This document shows, one piece after another, positions 32,503 through 41,848 of a DNA stretch of 64,000 nucleotides. The translations under genes and the position numbers were made by a program. The stretch's first letter is position 1; the number at the start of each line of letters is the position of its first letter. The notes under the pieces were generated by a model. The model made no database searches. It saw only the letters and a list, made by a program, of their open reading frames with translations, and was not told the origin of the DNA. The DNA is taken from NCBI GenBank assembly GCA_013176395.1, contig JABMLP010000004.1:62001-126000 (forward strand). The letters run 5' to 3'. This stretch comes from Venturia oleaginea (lineage: Eukaryota; Ascomycota; Dothideomycetes; Venturiales; Venturiaceae).

Positions 32503-32794
32503 TGTCAAAGGATAGATCCTTTCTCAACTTATCCTGGATGGATTCTTAGCATTACCTGGTAGTTTCCTGGTAGTCTTTCACGTGCGCCTAGCAGGGATTG
32601 TTTGAGGATTGTTTCACATGTATTTCTATTCCTTTCCATACTTGTCTGGACAGCATGTCCTTTTTTCTTATACGGAGGACATATATACTAGTCGTCCTTC
32701 CTACACTTACACTTTCTTCTCTGTACTTAGATACTTTGAAATACAAGCAGTCTTCTCTCACTTGCGAAACACCTTTGAGGGTTGAACTCTTACA
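32503..32794 (+). repeat. 3' LTR of Gypsy-G (292 bp)
   Basis: It is preceded by the purine tract GGGGGAGAAGAAGGGTAA (32485-32502), identical to the 5' LTR by eye along its whole length, and followed by the gtagc duplication. Confidence 0.93.
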
Positions 32795-33076
32795 GTAGCG
32801 CTACATGCACCGTTTTCTGCACCATCGTCGACGTCTGGGACAATTCTGACAAGTGCTGCGTATGTTTTGCCTCTCCGAGTATGGGGTTCATGCTAACGTA
32901 TTCGTAGGGCACCAACTGTTGAATATCTCGACACAGCGGAAGCGAGAAGTCACAGACTGTTCTACCTGGATCAGACCTGTAGATGATGCTATCATCTTTG
33001 ATGGGTTAAACATGGATTGGGCAATCTCGGTTCCTTGAATTCATCAGAAGTGGTTTTCAATGGGTGATGAACGATA

Positions 33077-34314
33077 CTGCGGTAGCCGGCCGATATATTG
33101 TTAGTATGGTGGCTTAAGCCATCGGCCAAGGGTCTTGTATAGTTATGCCCACCCTGGGCATTGATTACATCTTGACATCGTGTACTCATACTAGCTACAA
33201 AATCTTGGAGTTGCAGTTCTGTTTTTGCCTCCCATGCCTCCTTCACTGCTATCCGAAGCCGGTTATAGGAAAGCTGTTTATCACCCCACTTATTTTCAAT
33301 ATAGTCCTTCATTAGATTCCATACTGCCTCAATTGGGTTCAAATCTGGAGAGTATGCAGGCCAGAAGATTAGTGTAATCCCTCGCTCTTTAAGCTCCTGA
33401 AAAGTCTCGCCAGCAGCATGCCCAGGAGCACCATGCTGCATAAGCTGGAGACCTGGATTTATCCGTAGCCATCCATCAATAACAGGTACCGTACGCTCAC
33501 AGTATGAGCGCTGGTTAATTGAACCCCAATCTTTCTCCCAGAAGAGACAAGGCCCCTTTTGGGTACCGCTAAACAGCCCCAGAACATCCAACCACGCCGC
33601 TTCCGGATCTTATCAGCTACACAAGTATTATCTAGCTCTTCACCAGATTGCCGAGTAACCCGTTGCTTGCGATGCCTCCCTCCTGTCACCCAAGTCTCAT
33701 CAGTCCATAAGATAGTATTCCATTGCTCTTGAGTCCAATTGACGTGTGCGAGAGCCCATTCAAGGCGTATTGCTTTATTTCGTTCTGAGAGGAGGTTTTG
33801 CTTGAGCAAAGTATCGTTTAAAGCCATGCTTTCGGAGGGCATTTCGTATAGCATACTCTCCTACTTCCCAAGATGCAAAGGGACCAGTAGCGAGGTGGAG
33901 GTAGGACATCAACCGATTTGTTCGTGAGTCGCGAATAAAGGTGACAAGCTCCTCAATCTGCTCCTCTGAGAGAGAAGGATCTCGGCCTTTCCGTTTCTTT
34001 GGCGTAGTTTGTTCGGCTTGGCACGTATTCTAGACCTGCCTCTGCGTGACTTTGAGGTGGTTGGCGATGTGCTCGTAAGTCCAGCCAATATCTCGGAGGG
34101 TTCTGACTTGTAAACGCTCATCGCGTGAAAGATCTGGTTGTTTTTGGCGTACAGGGGGCATTTTGGTCGTATACACAAGCCAGGTATGCCTTTAGGAACA
34201 CGTAGGTAGAGTATAAAACACAGTAACAACATATTATTAAGTATAAAGGCGATCGGGCTTAACGTAGTCTATAGGCCTATGCGCCATATATGCCTGTGCG
34301 CCAACCCCACCCAG
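33077..34314 (-). mobile_element. Tc1/mariner-type DNA transposon relic
   Basis: The transposase-like frame on the minus strand is enclosed by degenerate inverted ends that begin CTGCGGTAGCC on the left and, inverted, CTGGGTGGGG on the right. Each is next to a TA (33075-33076 and 34315-34316), the Tc1 target. The inner parts share TTAAGCC...ATCG-like blocks. The ends are diverged, so the borders are tentative. Confidence 0.55.
33137..34161 (-). pseudogene. Tc1-type transposase relic
   Basis: On the minus strand the ATG at 34161 starts a helix-turn-helix region (SRDERLQVRTLRDIGWTYEH). A TAG interrupts it after RQV, and frame changes follow near 33,800 and 33,590. The catalytic residues read D in LWTDETW, then H where D is expected (QLMQHGAPGHAA), and E in YSPDLNPIEAVWN. 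The replaced aspartate, the stop and the frameshifts make it inactive. The frame does not stop before the terminal repeat, so the C-terminus is uncertain. Confidence 0.85.
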
Positions 34315-34355
34315 TATTCTTACAAAAAACGTATATATTTCAACAACACCGCCAT

Positions 34356-36055
34356 CTATGACAGTAATATACATTTTAATTGGTTCTGACGCTCTGGGCA
34401 GGTCCTAGCATTATGCTCAAGCGATTGGCATACGCTGCACTTTGGTGGTGCTCGTTGCCGTACCTGAGCAGGTACATTTTCAACCCCCTCAGTAGGCGTA
34501 TTCTGCTCATTTACAAGTAAAGATTGAGCCTCAGCCCCTGTAAGAACACCTCCCTTCGAAATATACGACCTTGTTACGCTGAACGAGCAAAACAGAGTTA
34601 TTCGGAAGTAGATTCAACACGAACTTAACGATAGGAGCCGATGAACAGAACGAGTGTCACCCTGTGACTTGACTGTATTGACTGCAGAGGTTAAGTACAC
34701 CGTTGCATCTGCATGCATATATATGCATGTCAATGCATTCCTTGGCATCTATCACGTGCACTATGCCTGAGGTATCAAGGACTGGCATGCCACTGTTCAA
34801 CAGACCTTCGCTTTGCTCTCTTTCGTTTTTGACGGTGGTTTTCAGTACGTAGCTTCTCATTTTCATTAGCTAGTAGGACATCGCTGTGCATCGCCATTTG
34901 ACAACCTTTGACAAGCTGGTTCATGGCCTGGTCTGTTGGAGGAGGGCTGTGAGTACGGCGCGCAAGGTATTGCCTAAGGAGGTCTGTTTGATGCTGCAAT
35001 TGCGTAGTATCGTGCGGTGTTTCAGAGACCCACGCTGCGGTAGGTTGCGGAGGTAGGTGGGGGGACGGTGTACGAAATTGAGCGTGTAGTAGTGATAGTA
35101 CACGGTCAGGCTCGTACAGAACAAGGCCTGTAGCACTAAAACTACTTCGTATATTGTTTGTATGCAGTGCTTCAGCGCGCGCTTGCTAGTAGAGAGGTAG
35201 AAACTCTTGCTTATCAATATGGTTGATACCAAGGCTCATTTTCTGCTCGACGAGGCGGCCCGTACGAACGCTTGAGGACTGAAAAGCAGCCGACATCGAG
35301 TGGCTGAAGGAGGTGCGACGAATGAGGGGGCATACAGAGCACAATAATTGAGTGGTCTAAGCAGTACTGGTCGAACTCAGGGGCAACGTGACTGCCGTGG
35401 CCATCGAGTATTAGGAGCCGGTAGCGACCGACGGTACGGTCCTTTGTATGCCTATCAAAATGCTGTAGCCACCAGAGACCTATCTCGTTGGTTGTCCAGC
35501 CGTTCTCGCTCACGCCAATTGCCCAATCTGGTGGTAGGATCCCGTCTGAATACCAGGCTGCCTGGTGCATTACTGCCTCGAAAATAACGAGCGGAGGGAT
35601 TGGAAACCCTTTCGCACAAATAGCCTCAATAACCGTAACCCACTCACGGTTGCCTGGCTGCGTTGTCCTCGATCTCCCAGCCTTATCTGCTCCTGTAACA
35701 ACCTTTGCAGTTGAAATTACCCCGATCTGAAAACCAGTCTCGTCAAAATTCTAGATATCGTCATCGAGGATGCCATGCTCAGCTTGTGTACGTCGTACGC
35801 GTTCAAACCAGGCTCGAATTAGGTCTAGGTCTTCGCATTTTGCTCGCTGGTAGTCGTACTTGCGGTTGTACTTCGATTTTAGTACGTCGTGGCGGTTAAT
35901 AAAGTTGCGTACCCAGCATTGGCCTGCAGAGACGAGTTGGCCATGTTGACTGGCTAAAAGGCTTGCCATAGTCCGTACGGCGGCAACAGTAGGTGGCATA
36001 CCGCGTTCATATGCGCTAAAATTGTAAGCCCCCTGGCTGGTGGCGGCGTACTAAC
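34356..36055 (-). pseudogene. Fot1/pogo-type transposase relic with C-terminal zinc knuckle
   Basis: Minus strand. The N-terminal CENP-B-like HTH (MPPTVAAVRTMASLLAS, CWVRNFINRH) is followed by a TAG near 35,754 just before the first catalytic D (NFDETGF). The second is in LLILDGHGSHV and the third in LLQPLDVGCFSVLK. A frameshift near 35,250 passes to a tail with NQLVKGCQMAMHSDVLL and KRKRAKRR. About 200 bp of unrelated sequence (roughly 34,560-34,765) interrupts the tail. Beyond it a CCHC knuckle (CSVCQSLEHNARTC) precedes the stop at 34356. The DDE_1 domain cuts and joins DNA at TA sites in intact relatives. This copy is dead. Confidence 0.83.
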
Positions 36056-36239
36056 AATATAGACGGCCGCTATTTGATAGGGAATCTACGTGACCAGTTA
36101 TTATAGACAGTAATAGCAAGCACTAGAAATTCTGCGTCGTATAGCGCGTAGATTCCTTCGAAGTCGCGTTGGTGGTGGAGCGATACACAAAGGGCGATCA
36201 ACCAAGGCGAACATATCACAGCAGCCCCAGAACGACAAC

Positions 36240-39200
36240 ACGCACGACAGGCACCCAACCTAACTAATCAAACTCAAGATACTCGGTATTGCCTTGAGAA
36301 TAAGAGATCCAGATGTCTCTAATAGAAGGACCAACTACGCCGTTGCAGGAAAGAAACGCGCCAACTACGCCCCCTCCAATGGCAAAGCCAACCGGCCCAA
36401 CGCTACGACAGTCAACTATAGCAAGCAAAGGCAGAACAGCAGCGATAATGGACGACTCTCTGAACCAGCAGAAGCGTACTGAGGTAGCCAAAGCACCGAG
36501 GGCTAAATCACAGCGTGCAGCGCAAATACCTGAAGACAACGGCGAGATACCGGTCAGAGAGATACTCCAAATTCTGGTACAGCTTCAAGGCGACGCAACA
36601 AGTAACAGAAAGGTTATCGAAGACCTGCGAAACACTCTCCAACAACGTGGCGTAACATTCCAGAATGAGATGAAGAAGATGAAAGAGAAACTCCTTCAGG
36701 AAACTAAGCAGCTCCGGGAGCAACTTGCTCAGGAAACCCAACAGCTAAGAAAGGATGTTTGTTTGATACAAGCTCAGCTATTGCGGGCAAACCCACTAAT
36801 CAGCTCACCAGCACAGTCGTACGCGTCTGTAGCTAGGACTAACTCACTTACTCCACCTGCTTCTATCAGTCAGCAAGCAAGTAATACAAACACCTCATCG
36901 ATCAGCAGACCCGGCCTAACTCTCAACTTCGCACGCGCTCATACACACATTGACCTCACAAACCCTATCGAGATAAAAGAGAGAGTAAAGGATGCCATTG
37001 CGGCAGGGCAAGCTACAAAGGACATACAGATTGCAGGAATCGAGAAAATTGGCAGAGAAACAAAACTGGTCCGAGTTGTCCTCAGGTTAGAGGAGGACGA
37101 GCAGGTAATACGGCAGAACCAGGAGCAATGGCTCAAATTCTTCCCTGGCGCGTCTGTTCAAGGCGAGAAGTGGTACCCCGTTAAGGTCGATCGCGTGGAC
37201 AAGATGGCTATACTGAACGAAGATCGAATCACGCTGAAAAGCAGTCTGAAAGCGGATATGTCCGAGGAGAACAACGTCACCATTACAAAGATCTCTATGC
37301 TCAGCAAACCTGACCCATACAAGAACTATTGCTCCATCCTGGTATATCTCAGCTCTAAGATAGAAGCTGACAGAGCGCTGAAACAGCTCGAGATTGGAGG
37401 AGAGTTGGCCCAGGTCAGCCCGTATGAGTATCGACCAAGACCGAGACGATGCTACCAATGCCAACAGTTTGGACACATGAGCACACGGTGCAACAATGAG
37501 CTGACGTGTGCTAACTGCGCGTGTATTGGGCACGAAGCGCAGGACTGTGTAGAGCAGCATCCCAAATGCCGCAACTGTGGAGACGCCCACCGAGCAACGG
37601 ACACAGGATGCCCTGAGTACAAGAAAGCGATGGAACAGACCCGAGCGCGCCATTTATGTTAGATACAATCCGTGCGACAACAAGAGGACATTTCAACGTG
37701 ATTTCATATAACACAGGGAAGAGGAGAGAGACGCTACCTAGTCTACTTAACGACGAATCTATCAGAGATTTCGACGCGCTGCTAATACAAGAACCACACT
37801 GCTTCAAGACACAGACAGGACAGGTAATGGCGGCACCAGCAACAAACAACAAATTTATTCAGATTTTCCCAACGTGCACTAGAGACGACACATGGCCTAT
37901 CCGATCGATGATCTGGCCCGGAAAACGCTCGACTACAAACAGATCCCGATTGCGTCTCCCGACATCACGGCAATCCTTATCAAAACTCAAGGCAAAGTCA
38001 TCTTTACAGCTTCAGTGTACGTGCCAGCAGGAGAAGCACACCGAGAGCGGGACAAGACCGCAGTGACAGAACGGCTTCAGTTACTAGAAGATGCAATCAA
38101 AGATACAGCTCAAGAGCTTGGACACGAGCCAGAACTTCTCATCACCGGAGATTTCAACCGACACGACCAGCTCTGGGGAGGCGAGCAAGTAGCAGAAACA
38201 AGGCGACAGGATGAAGCAGACGCCATCGTTGAGTATATGGCGGTATATCAACTCTCTAATCTTGTCTACAGGGGAGAGGCCACATTCTACGGAACGCAAG
38301 TAAGCAGTACCATCGACCTCTTCCTCACCTCATCGGCTCTCACCGACAGCTTGGTACGGTGTGGATTCCACGTCAACGAACACGGATCGGACCACCGGCC
38401 CATCAGTGCGACATTAGCTATGACGTGCGTGGAGGAGACCACAACACCCAGACGACTTTACAAAAATGCAGATTGGGAGCGCATCCGCCAGGAGATAGAA
38501 CACGCAAAGCAGCGGCAAGCAGTTGCCCCACCGGAAGAGAATGCAGACGAAAACGTGGACGATATGCTGCAACGATTGATGGAAGTGGTAGTCCCTGTTA
38601 TCGAGCAATACGTTCCTCTTGCAAAACCGTCGCCGTACCAAAAACCATGGTGGACACCATATCTGACCAACCTTCGCAAGGAATACACACACGTCAGAAG
38701 ACAGCTATGCAGAGAAGTTAAGGCGAGCCGGTGGACGACCGAAACGAACGCTCTCACACACCAAACACTGCAGCGGCTCCGAGCGGAAGCCAGAGAAGCT
38801 CAAAGCACGTACCATCGAGCAATCCGATCGGAAAGAAACACTCACTGGAAGGAATTTCTAGACGACGCTGAAAATGTATGGAAGGCCGCTAAGTATCTTG
38901 ATCCAGAGAGTACCTCCTCTTTTGCAAAGATTACAGAACTAGCGAGGCCAAACTCTGACGACACGACCGAAAGTAAAGAAGAGATTGGATCTATCCTGCT
39001 GCAAGCCTTCTTTCCCCCGGCGGCTGAGGTGATCGAGCCAGAACCAGCAGCAGAGCAGCGAGCAACACAACTCCCATCACCAGCACTAACAAAATACGAA
39101 ATCGAAGAAGCGATCATGGGCATGAAAGCACACAAAGCACCAGGCCTAGACGGTCTACCCGCGGTTATATGGAGACAGCTCTGGCCAGTCCTCCAAGACG

Positions 39201-39840
39201 AGATAACGAGATTGTTTCAAGCGTCTATAACACAAGGCATCCTCCCAGCGCAGTGGAAATGCGCGCGAATCCTACCACTTCGAAAGCCAGCAAAAGACGA
39301 CTATACACAGCCAAACGCGTATCGACCAATCTCGTTGCTAGCAACCCTAGGGAAAGCACTGGAGGCTGTGGTCGCTACCCGCATCTCCTACCTAGCTGAA
39401 GAACACGGCCTCCTACCAGAGAATCATTTTGGAGCTCGGAAGCAACGTAGCACAGAACAGGCACTGTTGCTCCTCACCGACCGCATCAAACAGGCGCGAA
39501 GGTGCCGAGTCCTTAGCCTGCTCAGTTTTGACGTCAAAGGAGCGTACAACGGGGTCAACAAAGAAGTACTCTTGGCCAGATTACAAAGACGACGTATTCC
39601 AGAGGAGCTTGTTCGTTGGATTGAGAACTTCTGCTCAGGCAGGAGAGCAAGAATTACAGTGAACGAGCAGAGCAGCGAGGAAGTAGATTTGCATTCCCCA
39701 GGGCTGCCTCAAGGCTCACCTCTATCCCCAATACTCTACCTCTTCTTCAACGCTGACCTGGTAGAGAGAAAGATCAGCCGGCACCAAGGCGCAATTGCGT
39801 ACGTGGATGACTACTGGGTGTACGCGGTGGAGAGCCAGTA
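36240..39840 (+). mobile_element. Tad-like LINE, truncated in the RT
   Basis: A two-frame non-LTR retrotransposon (ORF1 36313-37662, ORF2 from 37656) on the plus strand. The 5' border is a guess in the non-coding stretch before ORF1. On the right it ends just after the RT catalytic YVDD, where a pogo-like transposase fragment begins. The RNase H region and 3' tail are absent. Confidence 0.8.
36313..37662 (+). CDS. LINE ORF1 (gag-like, three CCHC knuckles)
   Basis: A 449-residue intact frame from the ATG at 36313. A proline- and threonine-rich start is followed by a coiled-coil stretch (about residues 100-155, with repeated QETKQLREQLAQETQQLRKD). An RNA-binding gag-like middle and three zinc knuckles follow near 380-440 (CYQCQQFGHMSTRC, CANCACIGHEAQDC, CRNCGDAHRATDTGC). 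It should bind element RNA. Its last codons overlap the ORF2 start in ATGTTAG (37656-37662), which suggests coupled re-initiation. Confidence 0.9.
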   Translation: MSLIEGPTTPLQERNAPTTPPPMAKPTGPTLRQSTIASKGRTAAIMDDSLNQQKRTEVAKAPRAKSQRAAQIPEDNGEIPVREILQILVQLQGDATSNRKVIEDLRNTLQQRGVTFQNEMKKMKEKLLQETKQLREQLAQETQQLRKDVCLIQAQLLRANPLISSPAQSYASVARTNSLTPPASISQQASNTNTSSISRPGLTLNFARAHTHIDLTNPIEIKERVKDAIAAGQATKDIQIAGIEKIGRETKLVRVVLRLEEDEQVIRQNQEQWLKFFPGASVQGEKWYPVKVDRVDKMAILNEDRITLKSSLKADMSEENNVTITKISMLSKPDPYKNYCSILVYLSSKIEADRALKQLEIGGELAQVSPYEYRPRPRRCYQCQQFGHMSTRCNNELTCANCACIGHEAQDCVEQHPKCRNCGDAHRATDTGCPEYKKAMEQTRARHLC

Positions 39841-39841
39841 G
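37656..39841 (+). pseudogene. LINE ORF2: endonuclease and partial reverse transcriptase
   Basis: The ATG at 37656 starts an APE-type endonuclease (FNVISYNTGKRRETL, LLIQEPHCF). The frame shifts by one near 37,915 and continues (LLITGDFNRHDQLWGG, HGSDHRPISATL). The RT domain follows (KAHKAPGLDGLPAVIWRQLW, YRPISLLATLGKALE, LSFDVKGAYNGV, GLPQGSPLSPILYLFFNADL) and reaches the catalytic AIAYVDDYWVYA. The protein stops nine codons later, at the TAG of 39839-39841, because sequence from another transposon follows. RT thumb and RNase H are missing. Confidence 0.9.
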
Positions 39842-41205
39842 GGAAAAACTGGGCTGAGAGGTTCGTAACGCGCTCAGATGAGCTCAAGATGGCCTTCAAT
39901 CGAGCCAAGGATAGGCAGAGGATACTACAGGAAGATCCAGAGATTATTGGCACGTGGTTCAAGCTCGTTGCAGACACCAAGGCAAAGTACGGCATCCACG
40001 ACGAGGATACGCACAACTTTGACGAGATTGAGTTCCAGATGGGTATTATTGGGTCAATGAAGGTCGTTATAGCCTCCGAGAGACGTACAAGGCCTGAACT
40101 CATTCAGCCGGGCGATCGCGAATGGGTTACGGTTATTCAGAGCATTTGCGCCGCTGGGTATGCGACCCCGCCTTTCATTATCTATAAAGGACGCGTTCAC
40201 ATCTCTGCGTGGTATGAGGAGGCAGATATACCACGGAATTGGAAGCTGTCAGTCTCTGAGAACGGCTGGACAAACAACGCGCTTGGTCTTAAGTGGTTGA
40301 AGCACTTTAACGCGCATACAAAGGCGCGTCAAGTGGGGGGGTATAGGCTGCTCATCTTGGACGGCCATGAGAGCCATCTTAACCAGGATTTCAAGGACTT
40401 CTGCCTCGAAAATAAGATCCTAACGCTCTGCATGCCACCTCATTCATCGCATATCCTCCAGCCGCTTGATGTGGTCTGCTTCTCGCCGTTGAAGTGCAAG
40501 TACTCTCAACGAGTTCGAGACTTGGCACGCCGACGCGTCTACCATATCAACAAAGAAAGCTTCCTCCCGGCCTTCAAAGACGTGTTTTTCGATGTGTTTA
40601 CAGAAGAGAACTGTCGAAAGGCTTTTGAGATGGTAGGGCTAGTCCCTATTAACGCGGAGGTGGTATTGGATCGCCTTGAAGTACGGCTACGTACCCCACC
40701 GGAGGAGACGCCGTGGCAGTCGAAGACTACAAGCAATACTCAAGAATTTGGATCTCAATCAAGGCTTGTACGCGAATCTTTCACACGGTCACCAGTTACT
40801 GCGCAGACTGGCTTCTCTCAGCTTGTCAAGGGCGCTGAATTGATGCTGCACCAGAACGCTCTACTTATTGTACGAAACCACGAGCTTGAAGAGCAATTGG
40901 CAGTAATGACGAAGCGAAAATCGCGCAAAAGGAAGTGGATCCAGCAAGGTGGTACTATAGAGTGCGGGACTGCAGCAGCGCAGGTAGCTGCTGAGGCGTG
41001 TGTAGCGCCTCAGAAATCAAATAAGGCTCGTAGTAGTGGTGATCAAGAAACAGCCCGACCAACTCAAAGGCGCTGTGGGAACTGCGGCGCGACTGGGCAC
41101 AATACGCGAAGGTGTAAAAAGGATATCGAGATATCTTCTGAATCAGATAGCAGCACGACAGACTTGGAATCTATTGTTGATAGCGATAAAATTGAAGAGG
41201 CGTAA
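39841..41205 (+). pseudogene. Fot1/pogo-type transposase fragment with C-terminal zinc knuckle
   Basis: The frame is open from 39841 (GKNWAERFVTRSDELK), so it is truncated at the N-terminus and lacks most of the CENP-B-like HTH. The catalytic triad reads D in NFDEIEFQMG (DETGF expected), D in LLILDGHESHL and D in ILQPLDVVCFSPLK. The tail has FSQLVKGAELMLHQNALL, a basic KRKSRKRK stretch, a CCHC knuckle (CGNCGATGHNTRRC, near 41,072-41,113) and an acidic end. There are no stops within. It starts directly at the TA that ends the LINE relic. Confidence 0.85.
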
Positions 41206-41848
41206 TATGAGTTGGTCGTGCCAAGGAAAAGTGGCCGGCTCGGTGGTGGAATACGTTATCGTTCTTTCAATGATATCTGAAAACATTTGGCTTGTTTTGC
41301 CTGGGTCACTTTGTCTTTGTTTTCTCTTTGTAAACACACATCTTACCCACTCCGAGTTTGCCAAACGCACAAGATAAACCTTCCTCGACATTTACTATAC
41401 CAACATGACGGGGATCTCATCAAAGTGCAAGCTGTGAGGAGCAAACTAAACAACGATCCAATGCCGAATAGGGAGTCGATAAAATGAAGAGAGGCTTCAT
41501 AAGTGCTGAAACATCATGAAAGATTCGGAAATATCTGCTGCACCAAATCTGTGATGGGTTATAATAAAAGTGATTCCAAGTTAGACCACATTCGTCGCTT
41601 TGTTCTAAGGAAGTTGTTGGTTGCATGGAGTGTTCAAAGTGAAGATGGAGCTGGAGTACTAGAACTACTTGAACCCCGACAGGCCCTCCTGCCCGTGTCC
41701 GTAGAATATCTACCACTGACACTGTCGGGGTCCATTGCCATCAACATTGCTGAATAATATATGAACAGCCAATTCTCTCACCTATTCCAACCCTCTATTC
41801 TTCGCAATCTACTTCCCACTCTTCCACTACCAACATTCAGACGCCATC
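41206..41848 (+). other. Boundary between transposon block and host genes; UFD2 upstream region
   Basis: No coding potential is seen from 41206 to the UFD2 start. The first 150 bp may be the 3' end of the pogo-like element. In the UFD2-proximal part, a 10-bp perfect inverted repeat (ACCCCGACAG at 41673-41682, CTGTCGGGGT at 41722-41731) lies 118-176 bp before the start codon. A pyrimidine-rich stretch (41,770-41,840) precedes the ATG. Confidence 0.55.

Larger units (their letters stand above)
27583..32794 (+). mobile_element. Gypsy-G: complete-ended, internally deleted Gypsy of family B
   Basis: Two 292-bp LTRs that look identical base for base and a perfect 5-bp duplication gtagc (27578-27582 and 32795-32799) show a recent, unrearranged insertion. 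The inside holds a repeat-rich leader, a gag-linker frame, protease, RT, RNase H and the integrase zinc finger. Capsid, zinc knuckle, integrase core and chromodomain are missing. Part of the inside is duplicated in Gypsy-B (5382-7726). It must depend on proteins from other elements. Confidence 0.93.
27329..32922 (+). pseudogene. Small cysteine-rich secreted protein gene, interrupted by Gypsy-G
   Basis: Exon 1 (27329-27493) encodes an N-terminal signal peptide (MRSVLYFSAAVLAAVQQASG) and the first two cysteines (CTKC). An intron (27494-27564, GTACGT donor, TTAG acceptor) leads to exon 2, which starts at 27565 and is cut at 27582 by Gypsy-G. Exon 2 resumes after the target duplication at 32800 and ends at 32859. 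A second intron (32860-32907) has GTATGT, TGCTAAC and TAG signals, and exon 3 ends with TGA at 32920-32922. With the insertion ignored all pieces share one frame, about 85 residues with eight cysteines. Size, signal peptide and cysteine count fit a secreted effector-like or defence-like fungal protein. No family could be recognised. The insertion should abolish the product. Confidence 0.75.

Noticed and set aside
41761..41848. Upstream ATG at 41761 as start of UFD2.
   Set aside because: The frame is open only because it reads through leader and a 47-bp intron. The ATG at 41849 with that intron gives the conserved Ufd2 start.
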